Shown here in pieces: positions 36,308 through 47,200 of a stretch of DNA of 64,000 nt; the first letter of the stretch is position 1; the number at the start of each line of letters is the position of its first letter. Source of the stretch: Saccharopolyspora phatthalungensis (GTDB taxonomy: Bacteria; Actinomycetota; Actinomycetes; Mycobacteriales; Pseudonocardiaceae); contig NZ_JACHIW010000002.1 of the NCBI RefSeq assembly GCF_014203395.1, positions 992,001-1,056,000 on the forward strand. The letters run 5' to 3'. Both the position numbers and the translations under genes were made by a program. The notes beneath the pieces are model-generated. The model had not been told where the DNA came from and made no database searches. It was given only the letters and a program-made list of their open reading frames with translations.

Positions 36308-36628
36308 TCACTCAGCGGATCGACGGCGATCGACTTCGGCTGTCAGCGCGAAACGGATCGCCAGCGTCGCGGCCCGGACCGCGCGCAATGCCTCCTGGAA
36401 TGCCTCGTCCGCAACGGTTTCGCCGGACTGCCGCCGCTCGGCGAGGACACCGCTGATGCAGTCGGCGGCCTCCAGACATGCAACGCCGGCTTCGGCAAGC
36501 GGGTCAGGCGGTCTTTGCGCGACGACGAACGCGTCGATCAGCCGACGGATCTCGCGGCGCACATCCGAAGCGGCGACCTGCGGGGAGGTCGGCGTAGCAG
36601 CCTGGAGTGATGCATGGTTCGAGTCCAC
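36308..36628 (-). CDS. Small hypothetical helical protein at the end of the PKS tailoring unit
   Basis: 106 residues, almost wholly helical by pattern (VRREIRRLIDAFVVAQ, AGVACLEAADCISGVL, AFQEALRAVRAATLAIRFAL). No signal peptide or catalytic motif. The GTG start has a GAGGA ribosome site and stands 35 bp after the thioesterase II gene on the same strand, so it may be cotranscribed with the polyketide genes. Family not recognised. Confidence 0.6.
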   Translation of the reverse strand: MDSNHASLQAATPTSPQVAASDVRREIRRLIDAFVVAQRPPDPLAEAGVACLEAADCISGVLAERRQSGETVADEAFQEALRAVRAATLAIRFALTAEVDRRRSAE

Positions 36629-36663
36629 AGCCGTCCTCGCTTTCCATCAGCGGAGCCCTACAT

Positions 36664-37416
36664 TCATGAGGCCGAGGCAGTGCGCTCGCGGAGGCACTCG
36701 ATGACCTCGGGCCAGTGGTCGTTCAGGTAGAAGTGCCCGCCCTCGAAAACGTGGAGGTCGAACCCGGCCTTGGTGTGGGCCGCCCATTCCTTGGCCTCGT
36801 CCACCGTGACCTGCGGGTCGTGGTCGCCGAGCAACGCGGTGATCGGGCAGCTCACATCGGGGCCCGGCTGGTAACGGTAGGTTTCCGCGGCCTTGTAGTC
36901 GTTGCGGATGACCGGGAGGACCATGCGCACGATCTCGGGATCGTCCAGGACCCCGGCCTTGGTGCCGTCCAGCGAACGCACGTGCTCCACGAGCGCCGTG
37001 TTACCGAGCTTGTGCACCCACTCCTGGCGTTGGGCCGTGGGGCCGCGGCGGCCCGAGACGACCAGATCGGCGAGCGTGATCCCGCGAGCTTCGAGTCGTC
37101 TCGCGACTTCGAAGGCGACCGTGGCGCCCATGCTGTGCCCGAAGAAGACCATCGGAAGATCGTCCCGATCCGCCTCCAGCGCCACGGCGATCCGATCCGC
37201 CAGCACCGCGATGTCGTCGACTGGTTTTTCGAAGCGGCGATCCTGTCGACCCGGATACTGGACCGCGAGCAGATCGATGCTGGGCGGCATCACCTTGGAC
37301 AGGGGGAAGAAGAAACTCGCGCTGCCGCCGGCGTGCGGAAAGCACACCAGGCGACTGGTGGCCCCGGACGCCGACCGGAAACGCTGCGTCCACACACTGT
37401 TCTCATCACTGACCAT
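36664..37416 (-). CDS. Type II thioesterase (PKS editing)
   Basis: 250 residues, alpha/beta hydrolase. It removes stalled or misprimed acyl groups from the carrier domains of the synthase. Motifs: LVCFPHAGGSASFF at the N terminus, nucleophile Ser95 in FFGHSMGATVAFE, Asp in LLGDHDPQV and His in FEGGHFYL. The ATG is preferred over a GTG two codons earlier because GAGGTG lies right ahead of it. Its place at the end of the PKS operon is the usual one for TEII genes. Confidence 0.92.
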   Translation of the reverse strand: MVSDENSVWTQRFRSASGATSRLVCFPHAGGSASFFFPLSKVMPPSIDLLAVQYPGRQDRRFEKPVDDIAVLADRIAVALEADRDDLPMVFFGHSMGATVAFEVARRLEARGITLADLVVSGRRGPTAQRQEWVHKLGNTALVEHVRSLDGTKAGVLDDPEIVRMVLPVIRNDYKAAETYRYQPGPDVSCPITALLGDHDPQVTVDEAKEWAAHTKAGFDLHVFEGGHFYLNDHWPEVIECLRERTASAS

Positions 37417-37508
37417 GATCACCTCACTGCGGAGCGGGCAAGCTCACGAATATCACTTGGTCTCGTCGTACCACGAACATCCGACCCTGAACGGCACGGT
37501 CTGGGGGA

Positions 37509-38666
37509 CTACCCTGCCGCCGCCCCCGATACCCGTGGAGCAGCCGGGTTCGCGAACCAGCGCATGAAAGGAAGCTCCACGATGTGGTAGAGCACGATGG
37601 AAGCGAGCACGGACACCGGAACGAGCACGAACATGACGACCACGCCGCCCGGCAGATTGTCCAGCGGTTTCCCGGGCGCGATTGCGGCATGGTAGCAGAA
37701 CAAGATCACCGGATAATGCACCATGTAGAGCGCATACGAGCACTTACCGAGATAAACGACGACTCGGCTACTCATCACCGACCGGGCCCGCCGCACGTCA
37801 CGGCTGGCCATGACTCCGATCAGAACGGCGCACGGAGCGGCAAGAAAGGGCCCCATGGAAAAAACCGGTGGCAGCACACCCGAAAGCAAGGTCGCGGCGA
37901 CCAGCAGGGCAACCGCCTGATATGGCCGTATGCGGACCGACCCGCCCGCACGCACGATGTGGGCAACGAGCATCCCCAGAACGAACTCGGGAAGCCGGCA
38001 CAGCGGGAGGGCATATCCGAGCCAGACCTGGCCGACCGGCACGGGTATCGCACTATTGAAAGGAGGCCCGCCAGGAACAAGCAGCACCAGGCAGGGAATC
38101 AGCAGAGTGACGAGAAAGGTCAGCAGGGTCCAGCGTCGCAGGCTTTCCCCGGTGAGACGTTGCGTGAACGCGTACAGCAAGGGGAAGGCCAGATAGAAGA
38201 ACGCCTCGCAGGCCAGCGACCACGTCACGATATTCACCGAGTTGATGTATTTCGGGTCGGGGGCCCAGACATGCACGAGAAACAGGTTGGCGATCGCGGG
38301 TCCCGACTGGATCGAACCGGGCGAGGACAATTCGTCCTGGACGTAGCTGCCGATGAGTATCATCATCGCCCAGGTCGCAACGTGATTCGGGTATACCCGG
38401 ACCAGACGTCGACGCCAGAACCGGGCCGTGGTGTCCCCTGGTTGACCCGCCCTGGTCCAGGTCAGGATGAATCCGCTGAGCACGAAGAAGAAGCCGACCG
38501 CGCGCAGGGCCAGCAGTGACGTGACGGCTGTCAGGCTCCACAGGCTGGGGTCCTTGTTCGCCGCGATGATCAGGGCATGGACGAGAAGCACCACGAAAGA
38601 GGCGACGAACCGCATTCCGGTGAGGGACCGCAGATCTCTCGGCAGGTCGCGCTGGGCGATATCCAT
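37509..38666 (-). CDS. Membrane O-acyltransferase, acyltransferase-3 family (macrolide acyltransferase-like)
   Basis: 385 residues with about ten membrane segments. The family His lies early in FVASFVVLLVHALIIAANKD, followed by LRAVGFFFVLSGFILTW and the Arg pair FWRRRLVRVYP, all marks of acyltransferase-3 proteins. Macrolide O-acyltransferases such as MdmB and CarE belong here and have this length; in a PKS cluster an acyl group added to the macrolactone or its sugar is the likely job. The ATG follows TAGGAG. Sixty-five bases separate it from the flavoprotein gene. The donor and position of acylation are not readable. Confidence 0.82.
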   Translation of the reverse strand: MDIAQRDLPRDLRSLTGMRFVASFVVLLVHALIIAANKDPSLWSLTAVTSLLALRAVGFFFVLSGFILTWTRAGQPGDTTARFWRRRLVRVYPNHVATWAMMILIGSYVQDELSSPGSIQSGPAIANLFLVHVWAPDPKYINSVNIVTWSLACEAFFYLAFPLLYAFTQRLTGESLRRWTLLTFLVTLLIPCLVLLVPGGPPFNSAIPVPVGQVWLGYALPLCRLPEFVLGMLVAHIVRAGGSVRIRPYQAVALLVAATLLSGVLPPVFSMGPFLAAPCAVLIGVMASRDVRRARSVMSSRVVVYLGKCSYALYMVHYPVILFCYHAAIAPGKPLDNLPGGVVVMFVLVPVSVLASIVLYHIVELPFMRWFANPAAPRVSGAAAG

Positions 38667-38731
38667 TGATACTCCTACCAGATCGCGATGTCGGCGAGCA
38701 AGGGGGTGAAACACACAGCGGCGCGACCCAC

Positions 38732-39952
38732 CTATCCGGATTTCGTGGCGGGCATGAAGTGTTTTGCACCTGTCGCGAGTTCTTCCAGGATGGTGGACGC
38801 CGCGTCGACTAGGTTGTTGCGGTCGAGGACCGCGTGGGTGTTGGCGGCGTTGGCGTTTTTCCAGACGCGGCCGATGGTTCCGCGGCGAAGCGCGGACGAG
38901 CCTGCCCACTCGTGTGCGAAGTTGACGCACCGGATGGCGACATCATGCAGATGGCGGGCCACCTGCGTGCACCGGTCACTGCGTACCGCGTCGAGCGGCC
39001 CAGGCTTGTCACCCGTCACGGACTCTTCGGCGTCCGTCATGCGGACGTAGAAGAGCTCCCGCACGGCCGTCAGCTCGGCATGGCGGAGCACGAGGTCGTG
39101 TCGGAACAGTGATTGGTCGGACAGCGCGGAGGGCATGCCGAGACGTCTGCGGGACGGCGCGAGGAGCGCGACTTCTTCCAGCGCTCGCTGGGCCAGACCG
39201 AGCATGATCGCCGAATGACCGGTCGGCAACGCGATCTTCGGGCCGAGCTTGAAAGACGGGGATCCTTCACGCGCCAACCGGGTGGGGAACGGCGTCAGCG
39301 GTACGACGAAGTCATCGCTGACGAACAGCGGACCGATCTCGTAGTCAATGCTGGCGGTGGCCTCCATTCCGTAGACCTCCCAGTTGCCCAGTTCTCGCAC
39401 GTCCTCGCGCGGGATGACGGCGCAGACAGCCAGGGGTTCGCCGTTGTCGGCGAGAACCGGCTCGCCACCCTCAACGACGAGAGCGCCGGCGGTGAAGTGG
39501 GTGGCGCAGGTGGAACCGGACGCGAATCCGTATCTTCCCACCCATTCGTACCCGCCTTCGACTCGCTCGGCCTTGCCAAGGGGAGCCGGCATGCCGGCAA
39601 TGGCCGGCGTTTTCGCCGGTTCCGCGAACAGGGCTTTCGCGCCGCTGTCCGGAAGCAGCGTGGAGAACAATCCGGCATGCTGAACGAGGGCTCGCAGTAA
39701 CCAAGCGACGGAACCGTCGGCTCGGGCGAGTTCCTCGAAAATCTTCAACACGGCGACGTAGGCGAGTTGGTCACCACCGAAAGACTTCGGAACCTGAATC
39801 CGCAGGAAACCCGCGTTGGACAGCGCCTCGGCCGCTTTTGCCGTCACGGCGGCCTCAAGCTCCCCTTGCCGCGCCTCCCCGTCGAGAAGGGGCCCGAGCT
39901 GCCTTGCCAGTGCGAGCATCTCGGCCGCCGTGCGTCCCGCGCTGATGCCCAT
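38732..39952 (-). CDS. Acyl-CoA dehydrogenase-like flavoprotein monooxygenase
   Basis: 406 residues. Fold marks of the acyl-CoA dehydrogenase superfamily: LSNAGFLRIQVPKSFGG, ELARADGSVAWLL, a FASGST stretch in the middle beta domain, then GHSAIMLGLAQRALEEVALL, and a C-terminal four-helix part with RRGTIGRVWKNANAANTHAV. Members with this C terminus are usually flavin-dependent oxygenases (HsaA/HpaB type or sugar N-oxygenases such as KijD3), fed with reduced flavin by a separate reductase, rather than dehydrogenases. No reductase is in the window. In the PKS operon it probably hydroxylates the polyketide or a sugar. Confidence 0.8.
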   Translation of the reverse strand: MGISAGRTAAEMLALARQLGPLLDGEARQGELEAAVTAKAAEALSNAGFLRIQVPKSFGGDQLAYVAVLKIFEELARADGSVAWLLRALVQHAGLFSTLLPDSGAKALFAEPAKTPAIAGMPAPLGKAERVEGGYEWVGRYGFASGSTCATHFTAGALVVEGGEPVLADNGEPLAVCAVIPREDVRELGNWEVYGMEATASIDYEIGPLFVSDDFVVPLTPFPTRLAREGSPSFKLGPKIALPTGHSAIMLGLAQRALEEVALLAPSRRRLGMPSALSDQSLFRHDLVLRHAELTAVRELFYVRMTDAEESVTGDKPGPLDAVRSDRCTQVARHLHDVAIRCVNFAHEWAGSSALRRGTIGRVWKNANAANTHAVLDRNNLVDAASTILEELATGAKHFMPATKSG

Positions 39953-40007
39953 GACTCCCGTTCCACCACCCAGCGTTGTTGGTTCTCGCGGTCTTCGCCT
40001 GCGCGCC

Positions 40008-41150
40008 TCACGGCGTGTGTTCTGTATTCGGCGGGCCAGACGTCTTCTCGAACAGTCGCTCTTCCTGGGTCGAGGGGTCATTCGGTGTCTCGTTCTGGCT
40101 GCGATGCACCCAGCTGCTGGACCGTTGATCGGCGCGGCGCGCGGGCGACCCGATGACTTTGACCGAATCGGCGCGCCCAGCCTGCGAATCGACCATCGGC
40201 CAGCCCTGTTCGATCAGCTGGCGCCGACGCCTCCGATATGCGACCTGGAGCGCGTCCGCCCTGATGTGCAACTCGTCCGCGAGGTCGAATGGCAGCAACT
40301 GCGGGCGCTGGTTCTCCACGATCCGCGCGTCCTGGTCGCTGAAATTCTTCATCGTGCGTTGGAACACCCAGTCCAGTACCCGATCGACGACGGGAGCTAC
40401 CGGCTTGCGCAGTGCGATCCAGTTCGTATGGGTCACCTCTTCGGATACCGGAACGTGCGCCTGGAAAATGATCAAGGTATGCCGGACTTTTCCTTCGGCG
40501 ATGTCCGACTCCCGGCCGTAGGGCACGACGACCCGATTCATGCAGGGCAGGTGCCAGGAGAATCTCCCGTAACCGTCCTGCCACGCATCCGCCTCGCCGC
40601 TCCACTCCGTCAGCTCCACATCGGACACCTTGGCGTCGATGCTTTCCTTGAGTGACGCACCGTGCACGAACGGAATGTGCGCGAAGTCGATGCTGGATTC
40701 CACGACCCGGTCATAGTTGGCTTGCCAGCGGTACTCGCCACGGATGCTCCGGTACTTCGGATCCTCGCATTCGGGCCAGTTCGGCAGGGGCGGTCGCTGG
40801 TCTTCGGGTAGGTCACCGAGGAAAACCCAGACCAGTCCGTAACGTTCCTGGACAGGATAGGAGTCCACCTTCGCCTTCGCCGGGATTCTCGCGTCGGCCT
40901 GCGCCGGTATGCGCGTGCAGACCCCGTCCCGCCCGTACGTCCAGCCGTGGAACGGGCACACGATGGAATCGCCCTCGACCCGTCCCAGCGACAGCGCACC
41001 GCCGCGATGGACGCACAGGTCGCTCATCGCCACCGCCGCACCATCCTGTGCGCGGTACAGCACGATCTGCTGGTCAAGTGCTTGGACCCGCAGCGGCGAG
41101 CGCGAGACCCGGTCCGAAAAGGCCAGCGCATACCAGAAGTTGAGTAACAT
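40008..41150 (-). CDS. Rieske non-heme iron oxygenase (polyketide tailoring)
   Basis: 380 residues. The Rieske 2Fe-2S ligands are Cys46-x-His48 and Cys65-x2-His68 (CVHRGG; CPFHGW). The mononuclear iron ligands appear in SSIDFAHIPFVHGA, with a later acidic ligand near FSDQDARIVENQR. The layout is that of the PaO/VanA group. It would add or oxidise a C-H bond on the polyketide using O2 and electrons from a separate reductase not present here. The last 55 residues are polar and probably disordered. First gene after the PKS, 83 bp downstream, so likely cotranscribed. Confidence 0.88.
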   Translation of the reverse strand: MLLNFWYALAFSDRVSRSPLRVQALDQQIVLYRAQDGAAVAMSDLCVHRGGALSLGRVEGDSIVCPFHGWTYGRDGVCTRIPAQADARIPAKAKVDSYPVQERYGLVWVFLGDLPEDQRPPLPNWPECEDPKYRSIRGEYRWQANYDRVVESSIDFAHIPFVHGASLKESIDAKVSDVELTEWSGEADAWQDGYGRFSWHLPCMNRVVVPYGRESDIAEGKVRHTLIIFQAHVPVSEEVTHTNWIALRKPVAPVVDRVLDWVFQRTMKNFSDQDARIVENQRPQLLPFDLADELHIRADALQVAYRRRRRQLIEQGWPMVDSQAGRADSVKVIGSPARRADQRSSSWVHRSQNETPNDPSTQEERLFEKTSGPPNTEHTP

Positions 41151-41233
41151 GTCGGGCGGTTCCCTTCCTTTGCCTGAAGGGGCTTCCTAGCCTGCCGACC
41201 CGAGCAATCCCAGGCCGGCGGGCTCGGTCACCG

Positions 41234-44200
41234 CTACACATCTGAACTGCTGTCCAGGTATTCGAAAATTTCGTTCGCGGTAGCGGACTCGAACTCGTCA
41301 TCGACGTCTGCATCCGGGACTTCGGCGCGCCCGTCATCGAGCGTCGCGAGCAGAGCACGCAGGCGCCGCCTGATCTTGACGCGTCCGACGTCGTCCAATG
41401 CGGACAGTGCGGTCTCGACCTTGTCCAGTTCCGCGTATGCCTCCTGGTGTTTCTCCTGCGGTCGCGCAAGCAGGATTTCCTGGAGGTGCTGGGCGAGCGC
41501 GAGAGGATTGGGCTGGTCGAAGATGACGGTGGTCGGCAGGCTCGTGCCGGTGATCGCGCCGAGCCTGTTTCGCAGTTCCACTGCCGTGAGCGAGTCGAAG
41601 CCCTGGTCGAGGAATCCTCGCCCCGGGTCCACCATGCGCGCGTTGGTGTGGCCAAGCACAAGTGCCGCGTTGGCGCGCACCAGCTCCAGTAGTGCCTGTC
41701 GCTGCTCCTCGGAAGACATCCCCGCGAGACGCTTTGTGAGGTCCTCCTCTCGTTTGGTGTGCCCGTTCCGGCGCGTCGAGGTTGGAGCCAGTTGCCGCAG
41801 CAGCGAGGGCAAAAGCTCCGGGGCAGCGTGGGTCCGCAGCGCTGCGGTGTCCACGCCCAGCGGGAGCAGAACGGGGGCGTCGAGAGCAGTGGCGGTGTCG
41901 AGCAGGGCCAGGCCCTGTTCTGTGCTCAGCGGCCGAATGCCTGCTCGGTCGAAGCGGTTCCGGTCGGCATCGCCAAGTCCGCCGCTGATCCCGCCGGCGG
42001 GTTCCCACAGTCCCCACGCCAGGGCCTGGCCCGGCAACCCGTGGCACCGCCGGTACTGAGCGAGCGCGTCAAGGAACGCGTTCGCGGCCGCGTAGTTGCC
42101 CTGGCCTGGGTTGCCCAGCACTCCCGCCGCCGAGGAGAACATGACGAACGCCGACACATCGCGATCCGCGGTGAGCTCGTGCAGGTGCCACGCGGCCTCG
42201 GCCTTGGTCCGCAACACGGTGGCACATCGCTGCGGTGTCAGCGACGCGACCACCCCGTCGTCAACCGTCCCCGCGGCGTGGATTACCGCCAGCCTTGCCT
42301 GGGCGTCGATGCCGTTCAGCAGCTCGGCCACCGCGTCCCGATCCGCCACGTCGCAAGCCACCACATCCACCTGAGCGCCGTGCCCAAACAGCTCCGCGAC
42401 CAGCTCCAGCGCACCTTCGGCCGCCATCCCGCTTCGAGAGGCCAACACCAGTCGGCGCACACCATGAGCGCTCACCATGTGGCGAGCCACCAACCGACCC
42501 AACAAGCCCGTGCCGCCCGTGATCAACACGGTGTCCTCCGGGCCCCAGGGCGACGCAACCGGCTCGGACGCATCGGACACTCGCGACAGGCGCGGCACGC
42601 GGACCGTCCCCTGGCGCACCGCCGCTTCCGTCGCCCCCGAGGCCAGCACACCGGACAGCACGCCCAGGTCCGGTCCACTGTCATCCGCATCGACCAACAC
42701 GAATCGGCCCGGATGTTCCGACTGCGCCGACCGCACCAACCCCCACACGACGGCGGACGACGCGTCCGGAATCTCACCCGCAGAAGCCGAGACGGCACCT
42801 CGAGTAAGGATGACGAGTTGCGACCGGGCGAACCTCTCCTCTCCTAACCACGCCTGCACGTGCTCCAGTACCCATTGCGTCCGCTCCCGAGCGCCGGCCA
42901 CGACACCGGAATCCGCATCGCCGGCGGGCACGCACAGCAGGACCCGGTCCGGAACCGAGTCGGCGTGTTCGACCGCCGCACGCAAGCTCGCGACATCGGA
43001 GTGGCGCTGCGCTGAACCCGCCCAGACCGCCGCGACGGCTTTCTCCGAACCGACCAGTGCCCAGTCGTCTTCAGCCAGCATCGACGACGGCGTGGACGAC
43101 GAAACCCAGTCGAGCCGGAACAGCGAATCATGGCGTCGTCGACCGGCGCCGGGCATTTGGTCAGCGGAAATCGGCCGCGTCAGCAATGACTTGACCATGC
43201 CCACGCGGGAACCGGAATCGTCCGCGAACTCCAAGGAGACCGCGCTTTCGCCCGACGTCATCAGCCGCACGCGCAGCGCGGAGGTCTCCGTGGGCACGAT
43301 TGATACTCCGCTCCACGAGAACGGCAGACGCGGCGTATCCGACCTTTCCGCCAGCGCCCCAGCGTGCAGCGCCATGTCCAACAGTGCCGGATGGATCACG
43401 AAGCCTGCGCCGGAAGCCGATGCATCCGCCGACACATCGACCTCGGCGAAGACCTCCTCGCCGCGTTTCCACGCGCACCGCAGACCCGCGAACGCCTTGC
43501 CGTACACCAAGCCCGTCTCCGCGAGCCCGTCATACACGTCGTCGACCGACGTCGGCGTCGCGTTCTGCGGAGGCCACGCCGAGAAGTCGAACTCGCCCAC
43601 CGCGGCGACATCACTCACCACGCCGCTGGCATGACGGGTCCAGGCATCGTCGGGGGCGGAACCTTCAAGACGCGAGTACACGGTCACCGTGCGAGAGCCC
43701 GATTCCTCCGCGCCGCCAATGACGACCTGCAACGCCACCCCTTGCCGCTCAGCGAGAGCAAGCGGCGCCTGCAAAGTCAGCTCCGCCACGTGTCCACATC
43801 CCGACCGGTCACCCGCGAATGCGACGAGTTCCACGAATGCGGTGCCCGGCAGCACGGGTGTGTCGAAGAGCGTGTGGTCGGCCAGCCAGGGGTGGGTTTC
43901 CAGGGAGACGCGGCCGGTGAGCAGGAGTCCATCGGTGTCGGGGAGGGGGATTTCGGCGGTGAGGATGGGGTGGTGCAGCGTGCCGAGTCCGGCGGTGGTC
44001 AGGTCGGCTGGTGTGGTGGTGGGGGAAAGCCAGAACCGTTCGTGCTGGAAGGCATAGGTGGGCAGCTCGACACGGTCAGCGCTGTCTTGTGGGTACAGCG
44101 GTGTCCAGTCCACCGGTGCGCCGTGTGCCCACAGGCGGGCCAGTGCGGTCAGGGTGGTCTGGGTCTCCGGCTGATCCTTGCGCAGGGTGGGCACCGCGAT

Positions 44201-47200
44201 GTGGATGTCCCCTGGGAGGGTTTCGCCGATCATGCCGGACAGGGTCGTGCCGGGGCCGAGTTCGACGAACGTGGTCACACCCTGGTCGTGGAGAGTGCGC
44301 ACGCCCTCGGCAAAGCGGACGGGCTGGCGTACGTGCTCGACCCAGTAGCCCGGGGTGCACAGCTGCTCGGGTTCGGCGAGGTGTCCGGTCAGGTTGGACA
44401 CGACCGGCAGCACCGGCGTGTGGTAGTCGACCTGGTCGAGTAGGGCCCGGAATTCCTCCAGCATGGGCTCGACCAGCGGGGAGTGAAACGCCCGGTTGAC
44501 CGCCAAAGCCTTGGTCTTCAACCCCTGCCGCCGTGCTTGCTCGGTGATCTGGCTGATGGCGGTGTCGGTGCCGGAGAGCACCACCGAGCCCGGGGTGTTG
44601 ACCGCCGCGATCCCCACCTCGGCCTCCCGGCCCTCCACCAAAACACGCACCCGGTCCTCGCCGGCGCGGACCGACACCATCTTCCCGGCCGGCAGGTGCT
44701 GCATCAGCCGCGCCCGGGCGGCCACCACCCGACAGGCATCCGGCAACGACCACACCCCCGCCACATACGCAGCAGTGATCTCCCCGACCGAATGCCCGGC
44801 CACCACCTCCGGCCGCACCCCGAAAGACTCCAGCAACCGCGACAACGCCACACCCAGCGCGAACAACCCCGCCTGACCGAACCCCGTCTCCCCCAACAAA
44901 GAAACCAAGGTCGAACCGGGCTCGGCCCACACCACCTCCCGCACCCCATGCTCGGCCCGCATCAAAGAATCCAGCTCGGCACAGACCTCCTCGAACGCCT
45001 CCGCGAACACCGGGAAACGCGCAGACAGCTCCCGGCCCATGGCGGGCCACTGGGTGCCCTGACCGGAAAACACCCACCCCACCCGACCCACACCCGCACC
45101 GCCACGCACCACGCCCGGGGTCTGCTCGTCCCGGGCCAGGGCCCGCAGACCGGCCACCAGCTCTTCCCGGGACGTGCCCAGCACGACCGCCCGGTGTTCC
45201 AGCGCGGCCCGGGTCACCGCCAACGACCACCCCACCCGCGACAGCACCAACTCCACACCGTGCTCGGCGAAATCAGCCAACCGCCCCGCCTGGGCCCGCA
45301 GACCCTCCGCAGACCGACCCGACACCACCCACGGGACACAACCCGGCGCACCGTCCTCCGCGGGCGGTTCGCAGGATTCCGCCTGTGCGGTCAGTTCCCG
45401 GACATTTTCCGGGGACCGCAGCGCCGATCCGTCGATGTAACGCGGCGGATCAGCCGGCGCTTGTTCGAGAATCACGTGTGCGTTAGTGCCCGAGACGCCG
45501 AAGGAGGACACGGCCGCGCGGCGTGGTTGTCCCGTCTCCGGCCAGGGGCGGGCCTCGGTCAGTAGCGACACCGCACCAGAGGACCAATCCACATGCGGCG
45601 TCGGCTCATCCACATGCAGGGTCCGGGGCAACTGGCCGTGCCGCAGGGCCATCACCATCTTGATCACACCCGCCACACCCGCCGCCGCCTGCGCATGACC
45701 GATGTTGGACTTCAACGACCCCAACCACAACGGACCATCCGCGCCACGATCCTGCCCATAAGTCGCCAACAACGCCTGAGCCTCGATCGGGTCCCCCAGC
45801 GTGGTACCCGTGCCGTGAGCCTCCACCGCATCCACCTCACCCGCCGACAACCCCGCATTCGCCAATGCCTGCCGGATCACCCGCTGCTGCGAGGGACCGT
45901 TCGGCGCGGTCAACCCGTTCGACGCGCCATCCTGGTTCACCGCCGAACCCCGCACCAGGGCCAGCACCCGATGCCCGTTGCGACGGGCATCGGACAAGCG
46001 CTCCAAGACGAGTACGCCCACGCCCTCGGACCAGGCAGTGCCGTCCGCCGCCGCCGCGAACGACTTGCACCGCCCATCGGGAGCCAACCCCCGCTGCCGC
46101 GAGAACTGCACAAACGAGCCCGGGTTCGCCATGACCGTCACGCCGCTGGCCAACGCGACAGAACACTCCCCCTGCCGCAACGACTGACTAGCCCAGTGCA
46201 GCGCCACCAGCGAGGACGAACAAGCGGTGTCCACGGTGACCGCGGGGCCCTCCAGGCCCAACGTGTAAGCCAACCTACCGGACAAGATCGAACCGGCATT
46301 GCCGCTCCCGAAATGTCCTTCGAGCGCGGCCGGGATCTTGGTCAGCCCGCCCCCGTAGTCGTGGTACATCGCCCCGGCGAACACGCCGGACTCACTGCCA
46401 CGCAACGACAACGGATCAATACCCGCGTGCTCCAACGCCTCCCACGCCACCTCCAGCAACAACCGCTGCTGCGGATCCATCGCCACCGCCTCACGCGGCG
46501 AAACCCCAAAGAACCCCGCATCAAACTCCGCCGCCTCGTACAAGAAACCGCCATGCCGCACATACGACGTTCCGGCATGATCGGGATCCGCATCGTAGAG
46601 ACCACCCAAATCCCAACCACGATCGGCCGGGAACTCGCCGATCCCCTCCCGCTCCGACATCACCAAATCCCACAACCCTTGAGCAGAACTCACCGCACCC
46701 GGGAAGCGGCACGCCATACCTACGATCGCCACCGGCTCATCCACCGCAACCGCCACGGCACGACCCACCGAGACCGGCTCCTCCGCACCCACCAGCCGCT
46801 CCCGCAAAAACCGCGCCACCGCCTCAGGAGTCGGATAATCAAACACCAACGTCGCCGGCAACCCCACACCCGTCGCCGCCCGCAACCGATTCCGAAACTC
46901 CACACCCGTCAACGAATCAAACCCGAGATCCTTGAACGCACGCCCAGCCGTCACCGTCTCGGACGCATCATGCCCCAACACCACCGCGACATGACCCCGA
47001 ACCAACTCCACCAAAACCTGCTCCTGCTCCGACACCGACAACCCCGCAAGACGCCGAGACAGGCCGGAATCTTCGCTCCGCTGAGCGAGCTCGCGACGGC
47101 GGGTTCGTTTGGGCAGGAGCCCACGAAGCACCGGGGATGCCGATACAGAGGTTTGGTTCGCGCGTAGTGCCGCGAGTTCCAGTCGGATCGGAACTAAGGC

